From Microbulbifer agarilyticus (GTDB lineage: Bacteria > Pseudomonadota > Gammaproteobacteria > Pseudomonadales > Cellvibrionaceae), in assembly GCF_001999945.1 (NCBI RefSeq), contig NZ_CP019650.1, positions 3,901,501 to 3,965,500 of the forward strand: a DNA stretch of 64,000 nucleotides, given 5' to 3'. Position numbers and translations under genes: made by a program. Every line of letters starts with the position of its first letter. Within the stretch, counting starts at the first letter, position 1. A model generated the notes under the pieces. That model had not been told where the DNA came from. It saw only the letters and a program-made list of their open reading frames with translations, and searched no databases. This document shows, piece after piece, positions 46,020 through 54,369 of the stretch.

Positions 46020-46195
46020 CGCTCGGTCACCGCGCGCCTGCTGTCGCCCGATGCAGCAGGCTTTTGTGAACCTCTCCGCCACAAGCTGTCGCGTCATTCC
46101 ACTCGCTGGTGCGGTGGCCTGACTAAGCTTGAACTATCTGCAGGGACGCAGCGCGGCCGCAATCCGGCCTGTGACTAAAGAAAGGAACCCAGAAA

Positions 46196-46669
46196 ATGAA
46201 CAAATTGCTGCCAGTGTGGCTGTTGGGCGTCGCCGTCACCATTGCCGGTTGTATGAGCATGAGCGAAAGCAGCTCTGGGCCCACCCAGAAGCCAGGCACT
46301 GTGGGTGATGTGTGTGGCGGCAAATGGCAAATGAGCCTGTTGCGCATCAACGGCCAGGCCATTCCCATCGACGAGTCGTCTGAATTCACTTTCCTGTGCA
46401 ACAGCGGCGGCGAAGCCATGGGCAAGAGTGGTATCAATACCTATCGCGGCTCCATGCACGTGACCGACAACGGCCAGATCTTGTGGGATACCGGTAGCTT
46501 TGCTTCCACTAAAATGGCCGGCCCACCACAGCTGATGGACCAGGAAGCCCAGTATCTCAGTGCGCTGGCGCGCACCCGTCAGGCCTTTGTGAAAAGCGGC
46601 GGTGGTCGCCTGATCCTGCGGGATGCTTCCGGCGACGTGTATATCGAATACGTCAAAGCCAACTACTAA
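46196..46669 (+). CDS. META-domain lipoprotein (HslJ-like)
   Basis: A 157-residue lipoprotein: lipobox IAGC, cysteine 19. The META domain runs from about 38 to 155: CGGKWQMSLLRINGQAIPID, GKSGINTYRG, the ST-x-MAGPPQLMDQEAQYL block and RLILRDASGD. META proteins such as HslJ are linked to heat or novobiocin stress and motility, without a known biochemical role. AAGGA precedes the ATG. The next gene appears to be a diverged paralogue. Confidence 0.8.
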   Translation: MNKLLPVWLLGVAVTIAGCMSMSESSSGPTQKPGTVGDVCGGKWQMSLLRINGQAIPIDESSEFTFLCNSGGEAMGKSGINTYRGSMHVTDNGQILWDTGSFASTKMAGPPQLMDQEAQYLSALARTRQAFVKSGGGRLILRDASGDVYIEYVKANY

Positions 46670-46761
46670 CACCAGCGCGCAAGCCACAGAAACTCGCTTG
46701 GGTCACAGAAGGCTCTGCGGGTTTACGTTTAAATGGTGCAAACGGCTACAGGACAGACTTG

Positions 46762-47337
46762 ATGGACCTCTTGCACCGCTCGCACTCAGGCGTACTTTCC
46801 AGGCAGTTCACGCGCTATCGCGTTGCTCTGGCCAGTATTGGTGCCCGTACACTCGGCGCCTCCAGCACGCTATGCCTGATTGCCGCACTCGCCAGCGGTT
46901 GCACATCCACCCCCCCCAACTCCCTGGTCAGCCTCCCTAGTCACCCCGGTGAAATCTGTGATTACCAGTGGATACTGCACGGCATCCGCGTAGATGGTGA
47001 AGAACAGAAGTCTCGCTTGTTCTGGCAAAAAATGGTCCGCGATCGCCCGTACCTGACCTGCGACAAACTCGGCTTTGTGCGCGGCAGTGCCGGCTCCAAT
47101 CCCTACCTGGGCAAGTTTTCCCTCGACGACGACGGCCGTATCGAATGGCGCAAGCCACCAAAAATTTCGCGTATGGTTGGCCGGCGCGACAGCAGCGATC
47201 TGGAAAAAGATTTTCTGAAAGCGCTACCGCGTATCAACCGCGCCAGTGTCGATGGCGATATGCTGACCTTACGCGGCGACGACGGCACCCGCATCGAGTT
47301 CAAACAGACCGGCGAACTCCCCACCCCTGCCCAATAA
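46762..47337 (+). CDS. Diverged META-like lipoprotein
   Basis: A 191-residue protein with a long basic n-region and lipobox LASGC at cysteine 47; a later start is possible. The mature part follows the plan of its upstream neighbour: C-x-x-x-W-x-L-x-x-I-x-VDG, a G-x-x-G-SNPYLGKF block for GINTYRG, DDDGRIEW, then a helix and LTLRGDDGTRIEF. This suggests tandem duplication followed by divergence, judged by eye. ATG 46762 follows AGGA; the TTG three bases earlier is a weaker start. Confidence 0.6.
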   Translation: MDLLHRSHSGVLSRQFTRYRVALASIGARTLGASSTLCLIAALASGCTSTPPNSLVSLPSHPGEICDYQWILHGIRVDGEEQKSRLFWQKMVRDRPYLTCDKLGFVRGSAGSNPYLGKFSLDDDGRIEWRKPPKISRMVGRRDSSDLEKDFLKALPRINRASVDGDMLTLRGDDGTRIEFKQTGELPTPAQ

Positions 47338-47361
47338 AAAAGGCGGCCACTGGGGCCGCCT
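47335..47361 (-). terminator. Rho-independent terminator on the minus strand
   Basis: On the minus strand AGGCGGCC-CCAGT-GGCCGCCT is followed by six T; perfect 8 bp stem. It lies directly at the stop of the plus-strand META-like gene but lacks a U-tract in that direction. A second minus-strand terminator lies 85 bp earlier in transcription, so what this one ends is unclear. Confidence 0.75.
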
Positions 47362-47445
47362 AGTACCATTCAAGAAGGGGATAAACGCGCAAATACCGCG
47401 TCCAGTCCCTGCCCTCCAATTGGAGGTACTTCCAAACTCGGAAGC

Positions 47446-47470
47446 AAAAAGAACCAATCAAACGATTGGT
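47446..47470 (-). terminator. Rho-independent terminator downstream of smrA
   Basis: On the minus strand ACCAATC-GTTT-GATTGGT is followed by TC and five T. It lies 133 bp after the smrA stop and probably ends the thioesterase-SDR-smrA transcript. Between here and smrA no gene is evident. Confidence 0.75.
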
Positions 47471-47602
47471 ACGATGCAAAGAGAGAAGAACAACGAAAAC
47501 ACGTCAGTTGAGCGATGAAACAACTGGACAAGCCATTGAGCAAAAGATTGCACAAAATGTTTCGTTGTGGGGCTAATGTAACCGCTGGACGTGACAAACA
47601 GA

Positions 47603-48199
47603 TTACGGCTTTGACCGCCGCTGGTGTTGCTCGAGGTTTTGCTGGCGCTTGCGCTCGCTCTTGCGCAGCAAAATATAGGTAGCGCCGAGGCCGCCGTGCT
47701 GTTTCTGCGCACTGTGGAATGCCAGCACTTCCGGTAACTGGGGCAGCCAGGCATTTACGCAGCTCTTGAGCACCGCCTGGGTTTTACGTCCCTCGCCCTT
47801 GCCATGGGTAACCAACGCGCAGCGCACATCCGCTTCCAGGCAATCCTTCACAAACTGATATAGCGCACTGCGCGCCATTTCCACGGAGTGGTTGTGCAGA
47901 TCAAGACGCGCATCCACGGTGTATTTGCCCAGGCGCAGGTTGCGATAAACCCCGTTCTGCACACCGTCGCGCTTGAATTCGATGGGATCGAACGGCTCCA
48001 CCGGCTCCACGAACTCACCACCCAGCGGATTCAACTCTTGATAGGTTTGTGCGGTCGCCGCCTCGCGGCGCGCGCGCAGGTTAAGCGGGTCCTTGGTGTC
48101 TTTCTTCAATGCGCTTTGGCGCTGCTTGGGGGACAGCGGTTTTACGTCACCGAGCGCACCCATCGCGCCGCGAAAATTGTCCTGGTCACTCTTATCCAC
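47603..48199 (-). CDS. Smr domain protein, SmrA-like nuclease
   Basis: A 198-residue protein with a C-terminal Smr domain. The LDLHNHSVEMAR motif and THGKGEG are the conserved DLHG- and HGxG-like blocks that give nicking activity in MutS2-type Smr domains, here in a stand-alone YdaL/SmrA protein. A Lys-rich N terminus precedes it (QRQSALKKDTKDPL). The frame is open further upstream into the SDR gene; I choose GTG 48199 because GGGGG lies just upstream and the residues before it are unlike the family. It follows the SDR gene by 38 bp. Confidence 0.85.
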   Translation of the reverse strand: MDKSDQDNFRGAMGALGDVKPLSPKQRQSALKKDTKDPLNLRARREAATAQTYQELNPLGGEFVEPVEPFDPIEFKRDGVQNGVYRNLRLGKYTVDARLDLHNHSVEMARSALYQFVKDCLEADVRCALVTHGKGEGRKTQAVLKSCVNAWLPQLPEVLAFHSAQKQHGGLGATYILLRKSERKRQQNLEQHQRRSKP

Positions 48200-48237
48200 A
48201 ACTACCCCCAAATAACGACTGCCGTGGCCCGCAGCTA

Positions 48238-49101
48238 TCAGGGATCGAGGAACAGATCCACCATCAACTCGCCGGCCTTGGCGGGATTGTGCGCATACTG
48301 GCTGAAATCGTCTACCCCCCGTGCGCGCAGCAGGGTCTCGTCGATCAACTGGACGCCGCTCAGGGACTTGTCGCTGGTGCTCAATATCTCGTAGGCCGCA
48401 TCCGCCATTACTCCGGGCTTGCGGCTCTGGTCGAACATCTCGCGACTGCCCACGGCAAACTCGATCGCGGCGGTGGCCACAATGGTCTGCGGCCACAGGG
48501 TGGCGACGCTGATATTGGATTCGCGCAGCTCTTCCGCCAAACCCATGCTGAGGATGGTCATGCCGTATTTGGACAGGGCGTAAGGCGCAAAGGGGCCGAG
48601 CCAGCGGGGTTCAAGATTGATGGGCGGAGAAAGGCTGAGGATATGGCCACTGGCAGACTGTTTCAGGTAGGGCATGGCCAGGTGCGCAGTCAGGTATACA
48701 CCGCGGGCATTGATATCCATCATCAGGTCATAGCGCTTGGGCGAGGTCGCCTCGACACTGGTGAGGTTGATGGCACCAGCGTTGTTAATCACCCCATCGA
48801 TGCCGCCAAAGGTGTCTGCGGTCTTCTTCAGGGCTCCAGCCACCTGGTCCTCTTCCCGCACATCCACCTGCATCGGCAGGGCCTTGCCGCCGGCGGCCTC
48901 CACTTCCTCGGCGACCGAGAATATGGTGCCAGGGAGTTTTGGGTGGGGTTCTGCGGACTTGGCGGCAATCGCAATATTGGCGCCATCAGCGGCACACTTC
49001 AGCGCAATGGCGCGGCCGATGCCGCGGCTGGCACCGGTAATAAAGATCGTTTTGCCCTGCAGGGCGCCCGTGTTCTCGGTGAGAGTGATGTCTTCGCTCA
49101 T
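48238..49101 (-). CDS. SDR family oxidoreductase (HSDL2-like)
   Basis: A 287-residue short-chain dehydrogenase. NAD(P) motif FITGASRGIGRAIA, VINNAGAI, and catalytic residues in SLSPPINL and YALSKYG. The SPP in place of the usual SSxA and the long C terminus match the HSDL2/citronellol dehydrogenase-like group, often linked to branched fatty acid or terpene breakdown. GGGAG precedes ATG 49101. It sits between a thioesterase gene and smrA, spaced 50 and 38 bp. Confidence 0.85.
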   Translation of the reverse strand: MSEDITLTENTGALQGKTIFITGASRGIGRAIALKCAADGANIAIAAKSAEPHPKLPGTIFSVAEEVEAAGGKALPMQVDVREEDQVAGALKKTADTFGGIDGVINNAGAINLTSVEATSPKRYDLMMDINARGVYLTAHLAMPYLKQSASGHILSLSPPINLEPRWLGPFAPYALSKYGMTILSMGLAEELRESNISVATLWPQTIVATAAIEFAVGSREMFDQSRKPGVMADAAYEILSTSDKSLSGVQLIDETLLRARGVDDFSQYAHNPAKAGELMVDLFLDP

Positions 49102-49151
49102 ACAGGCGCTCCCTGAGTGGCTTCTGGTATTTTCGTCTTACGGCTATCACC

Positions 49152-49604
49152 CTAGTCCTGTGGGGCCTCCGCCACCACGGCCGGACAATAGATGTCCTTG
49201 AAGGTCTGCGGCATACGCTTGGGCTTGCCGCTGGAGAGCTCGATACACACCAGCTGCCAGACGCCACGCAGAATCAGCGCCTGGTCATTGGCGCGGTAAA
49301 TCTGAAACTTGCGCGTCATGTTCAGGCGGCCATCGACCTTGGTCAGCCAGGTACCGATCAGCAGCTCATCGCCTTCTCTCGACGCCAGTATATAGTCGTA
49401 CTCCGCATGGCGAATGGCCATTCCCCGGTCGAGGGATTGGTAATTTGTGACATCCAGTCCCAGTTCGACACTGTGCGACCAGCCGGCCTGTTCACACCAG
49501 CGCAGATACTCGGCGTTGTTGGCGTGGTGCAGGCCATCCACGTGCTCCGGTGCTACCTGCACGCGGTGGATATAGGGGTTGGGGTAGTCCCACTGCATAG
49601 ACAT
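49152..49604 (-). CDS. Acyl-CoA thioesterase, 4HBT hot-dog family
   Basis: A 150-residue hot-dog fold thioesterase. VAPEHVDGLHHANNAEYLRW replaces the usual D-x-x-G-H-x-N-N catalytic loop with DGLHHANN. The middle contains YDYILASREGDELLIGTWL, then MTRKFQIYR. Members hydrolyse acyl-CoA or 4-hydroxybenzoyl-CoA-like thioesters. It starts an apparent three-gene transcript with the SDR gene and smrA, after the secB terminator. Confidence 0.85.
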   Translation of the reverse strand: MSMQWDYPNPYIHRVQVAPEHVDGLHHANNAEYLRWCEQAGWSHSVELGLDVTNYQSLDRGMAIRHAEYDYILASREGDELLIGTWLTKVDGRLNMTRKFQIYRANDQALILRGVWQLVCIELSSGKPKRMPQTFKDIYCPAVVAEAPQD

Positions 49605-49621
49605 GACTTCCTTGCAGAGAC

Positions 49622-49646
49622 AAAAAAGGCTCCCGAAGGAGCCTTT
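49622..49646 (-). terminator. Rho-independent terminator of secB
   Basis: On the minus strand AAAGGCTCC-TTCG-GGAGCCTTTTTT: a strong 6-9 bp stem with a TTCG tetraloop and a U-tract, 18 bp after secB. Confidence 0.93.
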
Positions 49647-49663
49647 CTCTGAGCGGCCGTCGC

Positions 49664-50167
49664 TTAAGCGTCGGCTTTCTCACCACCTTGTTCGGCAGCT
49701 TGCTGTTGTGCCTGCTGCAGAGCAGCCGCGAACAGCGCGTCGAAGTTGATCGGCGGCAGCATCAGGGCAGGGAAGGAGCCCTTGGTTACTACGTTGTCGA
49801 TCACTTCACGTGCGTATGGGAACAGGATGTTCGGGCAGGCAGTGTTCAGCGCCTGAGCCAGCTGCTGACCTTCCAGACCTTTGATGCCGAACAGACCGGC
49901 CTGCTGTACTTCCACCAGGAAAGCGGTTTCGTCTTCAACCTTGACGGTAATGGTCAGGGTCAGCGCCACTTCATACAGATCTTCGTCGATCTTCGCAGTT
50001 TTAGTGTTCAGCTCCTGGTTCACCTGAGGCTGCCACTGCTTCTTGAAAATCTCTGCACCCATCGGGGTTTCGAAGGACAGGTCTTTCAGGTAGATGCGCT
50101 GCATCGCGAATTGTACTTGTTGTTGTTCTTCGCCGTTTACCGCAGCGCCGTTTTGTTCTTCAGCCAT
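49664..50167 (-). CDS. secB: Protein-export chaperone SecB
   Basis: A 167-residue tetrameric chaperone that keeps preproteins unfolded for SecA. It has [13 protein letters not shown], the peptide-groove strands [12 protein letters not shown] and the acidic/aromatic [14 protein letters not shown] block (here [13 protein letters not shown]). The tail after INFDALF is Gln/Ala-rich and longer than in E. coli. ATG 50167 has AGG upstream; a TTG at 50188 extends the frame but has no ribosome site. The order yibN-grxC-secB on the minus strand is the same as in E. coli. Confidence 0.95.
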   Translation of the reverse strand: MAEEQNGAAVNGEEQQQVQFAMQRIYLKDLSFETPMGAEIFKKQWQPQVNQELNTKTAKIDEDLYEVALTLTITVKVEDETAFLVEVQQAGLFGIKGLEGQQLAQALNTACPNILFPYAREVIDNVVTKGSFPALMLPPINFDALFAAALQQAQQQAAEQGGEKADA

Positions 50168-50304
50168 GTTAGTAGCCTGTTCACTCAATAATGTTGGTTA
50201 AATGCCTTCCCTGAAAGAAGACTCCCTGTATGAGTCTTACTTATGGGGGCCTCGAAAACCCCTTTCAAGGCACTTTTTCAAATTTCTTTGCCTTGCGGCG
50301 CGCC

Positions 50305-50556
50305 TTAGCTCAGCAGGGCATCCAGCTGACCGCTGCGCTCGATGGCCATCAGCTCATCGCAACCGCCCACATGATGATCACCGATCCAGATCTGCGGCAC
50401 CGTGTGGCGCCCCGCCTTGGCTGTCATCTCCGCGCGCGCTGCGCGGTCGCCATCCACGGAGATCTCCTTATAAGGAACATTCTTGTTGTCCAGGAGGTAC
50501 TTGGCGCGGATGCAGAAAGGGCAGTAACGGGTGGTGTAGATAACAACGTTTTTCAC
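50305..50556 (-). CDS. grxC: Glutaredoxin 3
   Basis: An 83-residue dithiol glutaredoxin with active site YCPFC at about residues 10-14, the cis-proline in HTVPQIWIG and the glutathione-binding GGCDEL. GTG 50554-50556 gives the normal length and a strand start VKNVVIYTT. It reduces disulfides and glutathione adducts in the cytoplasm. It lies between yibN (45 bp) and secB. Confidence 0.95.
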   Translation of the reverse strand: MKNVVIYTTRYCPFCIRAKYLLDNKNVPYKEISVDGDRAARAEMTAKAGRHTVPQIWIGDHHVGGCDELMAIERSGQLDALLS

Positions 50557-50600
50557 GACCGAAAAACCTCTTTGCGTTACTAAATCCAATAACTGCCGGC

Positions 50601-51011
50601 TCAGCCTTTCACCAGCGGCAGCTTTTGGTTTGTCCACTCGGACATACCGCCTTCCAGGCGGCGCACGGTGTAGCCAGCCTTTTTCAACTGACGGCCAACC
50701 GGGCCTGCGTGCTGGCCGATCTTATCCGCCAGAATCAGGGTCTTCTCTTTATAAGGTGCCAGCTCGCCGATGCGCTGCTCGATCTCGCCGTGGGGAATGT
50801 GGATGGCATCCACAATGTGCCCGGCAGAGAAGTCGGAGCGGTCGCGCAGGTCGATCACCCTGGCCCCATCACTGTTGATCAGCTGGGTGGCCTCGTGGGC
50901 CGACGCGGGCTTGCCCGCCTTGATACGTTCGGTGATGGCCAGCGCATAGATCAGCGCCACCAACAGACTCACCAGCAGCCATTGCTCGCTGATAAAGACG
51001 AAAAAGTCCAC
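50601..51011 (-). CDS. yibN: YibN-like membrane-anchored rhodanese domain protein lacking the catalytic Cys
   Basis: A 136-residue protein with one N-terminal TM segment (WLLVSLLVALIYALAI) and a rhodanese fold (ARVIDLRDRSDFSAGHIVDAIHI; C-terminal RLEGGMSEW). The active-site loop reads TLILADKIGQHAG, where active rhodaneses have a cysteine; alanine-aspartate stands at that place and the protein has no cysteine. It therefore should not transfer sulfur and may be a binding module. Its place beside grxC and secB, divergent from gpmI, matches E. coli yibN. Confidence 0.88.
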   Translation of the reverse strand: MDFFVFISEQWLLVSLLVALIYALAITERIKAGKPASAHEATQLINSDGARVIDLRDRSDFSAGHIVDAIHIPHGEIEQRIGELAPYKEKTLILADKIGQHAGPVGRQLKKAGYTVRRLEGGMSEWTNQKLPLVKG

Positions 51012-51422
51012 TTCGCCCCCAAATATTCACAATTCGTTGTTTTGATGCGGTAGTACCACAGACTAGGCAGTCCACCAGTTTAGCGTCGCCGAGGATAAAA
51101 CTGCTGGGCAGTCATCACTTCGCGACACTCTCAGACACTCAATCGAGAGGTGGCGCAGTATACACGATGACGGCCATTTCTTATTCAGCCAATTGGGACC
51201 TGCTGCCCCGGCGCACAAATGGAAATGACCAACTAGTACTGAGCAATTACTGACCTGAGCCGCACAACAGGGTAAAATCCGCCACCTGCTGTCATGCACC
51301 TCCCGGCCTGGTCCGGACCGTGCATCCGCTTAGCGACCGGTTTCCGGCAATGACGCCGTACGATCTCCCAGTCAAAACCTTCGTTTGACCCACAGACAAC
51401 CCAATACAGGAATTCCGAACCC
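51012..51422. other. Divergent promoter region between yibN and gpmI
   Basis: 411 bp without a supported gene. It should contain the yibN-grxC-secB and gpmI promoters. CAGTATACACGATGAC near 51156 looks like a promoter -10 neighbourhood with CCATTTC beyond. I see no repeat of the 111-125 bp family here and no clear hairpin terminator. Confidence 0.4.
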
Positions 51423-52967
51423 ATGGCCTCCGAGACTTCGCCCAAACGTCCCCTGGTACTGCTGATTCTGGACGGTTTCGGCCACAGCGAGCACAGCGAA
51501 CACAACGCCATTGCCGCGGCCAAAAGTCCGGTATGGGACGACATCTGGGCGAGCCGCCCCAAGACCCTGATCCACACCTCGGGCATGGCAGTGGGCCTGC
51601 CGGAAGGACAGATGGGCAACTCGGAAGTGGGCCACATGACCCTCGGCGCCGGCCGCGTGGTGTATCAGAACTTCACCCGTATCAATAAGGCCATCCAGGA
51701 CGGCGACTTCTTCAAGAACCCGGCCTACACCGCCGCGGTAGACAAGGCCATCGCCAGCAAAGGCGCGGTCCACATTATGGGGCTGGCCTCCGAAGGCGGT
51801 GTGCACAGCCACGACGACCACATTGTTGCCATGGCCACCCTGGCCGCCCAGCGCGGCGCCAAGGCGGTGTATATCCACGCATTTACCGATGGCCGCGACA
51901 CCCCGCCGCGCAGCGCCGAAACCCCGCTGGCTCGCCTGACCCAGGTGTGCGACGCACTGGGCACCGCGCGCATCGCCAGTATCGCCGGGCGCTACTTCGC
52001 CATGGACCGCGACAACCGCTGGGAGCGCGTGCAGCCGGTATACGACCTGATCACCCAGGGCAAGGCGGAATACCAGGCGGAATCTGCGCTGGCCGGTTTG
52101 GAAGCCGCGTACGCGCGCGATGAAAACGACGAGTTTGTGGCGCCGACCTTGATCGGCGAGCCCGCGCCGCTGAATGACGGCGACGCCCTGATCTTTATGA
52201 ACTTCCGCCCGGACCGCGCGCGCCAGCTGACACGCGCCTTTACTGAAACGGACTTTAATGGCTTCGAGCGCGCCGCCACACCAAAGCTGGCAGACCTCGT
52301 GATGACCACCGAATACGCCAGCTCCATTGACGCCGCCTGTGCCTTCCCGCCGGAAAACCTGGTCAACACCCTCGGTGAGTACCTGCAGAGCCAGAACAAG
52401 ACCCAGTTACGCATCGCCGAGACAGAAAAGTACGCACATGTGACCTTCTTCTTTAGCGGCGGCCGCGAAGAGCCCTACAATGGCGAAGAGCGTATCCTGA
52501 TTAAATCCCCGGATGTCGCCACCTACGACCTGCAGCCGGAAATGAGCGCGCCGGAAGTCACCGACAATCTGGTGTCCGCGATTGAAAGTGGCAAGTTCGA
52601 CGCCATCGTATGTAACTACGCCAATGGCGACATGGTGGGCCACACCGGTGTATTCGACGCTGCGGTACAGGCGGTGGAAGCGCTGGACGGTTGCGTGGAC
52701 CGCGTAATCAAAGCGGCACTGGCAGCCGGTGGCGAAGTACTGATTACCGCCGACCACGGCAATGTGGAAGAGATGTTTGACGCGGGCTCCGGCCAGGTCA
52801 GCACTCAGCACTCCACCCTGCCGGTACCGTTTGTATACGTGGGCGAACGCGACGTGACCATGCGCGACGGTGGCAGCCTGGCCGATGTGGCGCCGACCAT
52901 GCTGGCGCTGATGGGCCTGTCGCAGCCGGTAGAAATGAACGGCGAGCCGCTGGTCAAAGTAAACTAA
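51423..52967 (+). CDS. gpmI: 2,3-bisphosphoglycerate-independent phosphoglycerate mutase
   Basis: A 514-residue manganese enzyme of glycolysis and gluconeogenesis that interconverts 3- and 2-phosphoglycerate. The metal motif is [16 protein letters not shown], the phosphoserine nucleophile is S67 in MGNSEVGH, and [10 protein letters not shown] and [12 protein letters not shown] with [11 protein letters not shown] complete the active sites. Length equals that of E. coli. envC follows 51 bp downstream on the same strand, as in E. coli and Pseudomonas. Confidence 0.97.
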   Translation: MASETSPKRPLVLLILDGFGHSEHSEHNAIAAAKSPVWDDIWASRPKTLIHTSGMAVGLPEGQMGNSEVGHMTLGAGRVVYQNFTRINKAIQDGDFFKNPAYTAAVDKAIASKGAVHIMGLASEGGVHSHDDHIVAMATLAAQRGAKAVYIHAFTDGRDTPPRSAETPLARLTQVCDALGTARIASIAGRYFAMDRDNRWERVQPVYDLITQGKAEYQAESALAGLEAAYARDENDEFVAPTLIGEPAPLNDGDALIFMNFRPDRARQLTRAFTETDFNGFERAATPKLADLVMTTEYASSIDAACAFPPENLVNTLGEYLQSQNKTQLRIAETEKYAHVTFFFSGGREEPYNGEERILIKSPDVATYDLQPEMSAPEVTDNLVSAIESGKFDAIVCNYANGDMVGHTGVFDAAVQAVEALDGCVDRVIKAALAAGGEVLITADHGNVEEMFDAGSGQVSTQHSTLPVPFVYVGERDVTMRDGGSLADVAPTMLALMGLSQPVEMNGEPLVKVN

Positions 52968-53018
52968 TCGAGGATGCCCGCGACGCGGGCAATCCCAAAT
53001 GCGAGAAAAGCAGAGACG

Positions 53019-54161
53019 ATGAAATTTCCCCGGTTTATCTTCGCCGCACTGTTGTCGTTCGCCCTGGTGCCAACCTGCTTTGCGCAAGCCACCGACGAAG
53101 AACAGCAGGCGCGGCTGGCGGAAATCAAGCAGCGTATCGAAACCCTGCAACAGGAACTCAATCAGGTTAAGAGCGATCGCGACCAGCTACTCAGGGACCT
53201 GGAAACCAATGAGAAAGACATCTCGGAACTGCTGCAGCGCATCGACAAGATCAAGTCAGACATGCAGAGCCGCGGTGAAAAACTGCAGGAGCTAAAGCAG
53301 GAAGAAAAACAGCTCGAGGAATCCCGCCGAAGTATGCAGCGGCGGGTCGAGCAGGAAGTCGCCGCCGCTTACCGACTCGGTCGCCAGGAGCAGGTCAAAC
53401 TGCTCCTCAACCAGCAAGATCCCCAGCACATCGCCCGCCAACTCCGCTACTACGACTACTTCCTCCAGCAACGCAGCCGCGTGATCGACGACTACGTCAG
53501 CACCCTCGACCAACTCTCTACCGTCAGTACCGGCATCGAACGGGAACGCAATACCCTCGCCCGTGAACGCGACCAGCTGGAAGACAAACGCCGTGCGTTG
53601 GTGAGCGCGCAAAACAAGCGCCAGCGCACCCTGGATAAACTCGCCAAGCAACTGGCCAGCAAGGGCGGCGAACTCGACCAGCTGCATAGCGACCGCAGCC
53701 GCCTGCAGCGCCTGGTGGACGAAGTGGGCCGCGCCATTGCCACCCTGATCAACCCGAGCGACCAGACCCCCTTCGCCAAGCAGCGCGGGCGTATGCAGTG
53801 GCCGACGAAAGGCCGTCGCGCCAACGCCTTCGGCCAGCGCCGCGCCAATGGCATCACCTGGACCGGTGTCACCCTGCGCGCCAATGAGGGCAACCCGGTG
53901 CGCGCTATTCACCGCGGGCGCGTGGTATTTTCCGATTACCTGCGCGGCCAGGGCATGCTGATTATCCTCGATCACGGTGACGGCTATATGAGCCTCTACG
54001 GCCAGAACCAGTCACTGACCCATGCGGTGGGCGAGTGGGTAGAGCGCGGTGACACCATTGCCAAGGTGGGCAATACTGGTGGCGCCAGTCAGTCGGGCCT
54101 GTACTTCGAAATTCGCCGCAACGGCAAACCCCAGGACCCTACCGCGTGGTGTCGGGGATAA
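53019..54161 (+). CDS. envC: Murein hydrolase activator EnvC
   Basis: A 380-residue periplasmic protein. The signal peptide ends TCFA before QAT. About residues 25-245 are a long coiled coil (KQRIETLQQELNQVKSDRDQ). The last 130 residues are a LytM domain that is degenerate: YGQNQ where active enzymes have a zinc histidine, and LYFEIR instead of LHFEIR. This is the state of EnvC, which activates AmiA/AmiB amidases at the septum rather than cutting peptidoglycan. ATG 53019 gives a clean signal peptide. Confidence 0.93.
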   Translation: MKFPRFIFAALLSFALVPTCFAQATDEEQQARLAEIKQRIETLQQELNQVKSDRDQLLRDLETNEKDISELLQRIDKIKSDMQSRGEKLQELKQEEKQLEESRRSMQRRVEQEVAAAYRLGRQEQVKLLLNQQDPQHIARQLRYYDYFLQQRSRVIDDYVSTLDQLSTVSTGIERERNTLARERDQLEDKRRALVSAQNKRQRTLDKLAKQLASKGGELDQLHSDRSRLQRLVDEVGRAIATLINPSDQTPFAKQRGRMQWPTKGRRANAFGQRRANGITWTGVTLRANEGNPVRAIHRGRVVFSDYLRGQGMLIILDHGDGYMSLYGQNQSLTHAVGEWVERGDTIAKVGNTGGASQSGLYFEIRRNGKPQDPTAWCRG

Positions 54162-54369
54162 CTTCCGACACCCCTTTTACGACGCCGCCCACCGCCACTT
54201 CCTCTAGCATATTTTCCTCTGCATTTTTATCCCGCCGCACGCACCCCAGTTCGAATCGCCGCCAAGTTGAAAACCCCGGGTTGGCCCCGGGTCTACAATT
54301 TCACATGGAACATCACGAGTAGTAGCCGCGATTTAGACAGTAACGATAAATGCCAAGGACGTGCAGATT

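Noticed and set aside
47362..47602. Regulatory tRNA-like or riboswitch structure downstream of smrA
   Set aside because: Only short local hairpins; no known riboswitch core or tRNA features could be matched.
49688..50191. A plus-strand open frame opposite secB
   Set aside because: Antisense shadow of a conserved essential-type gene, no ribosome site.
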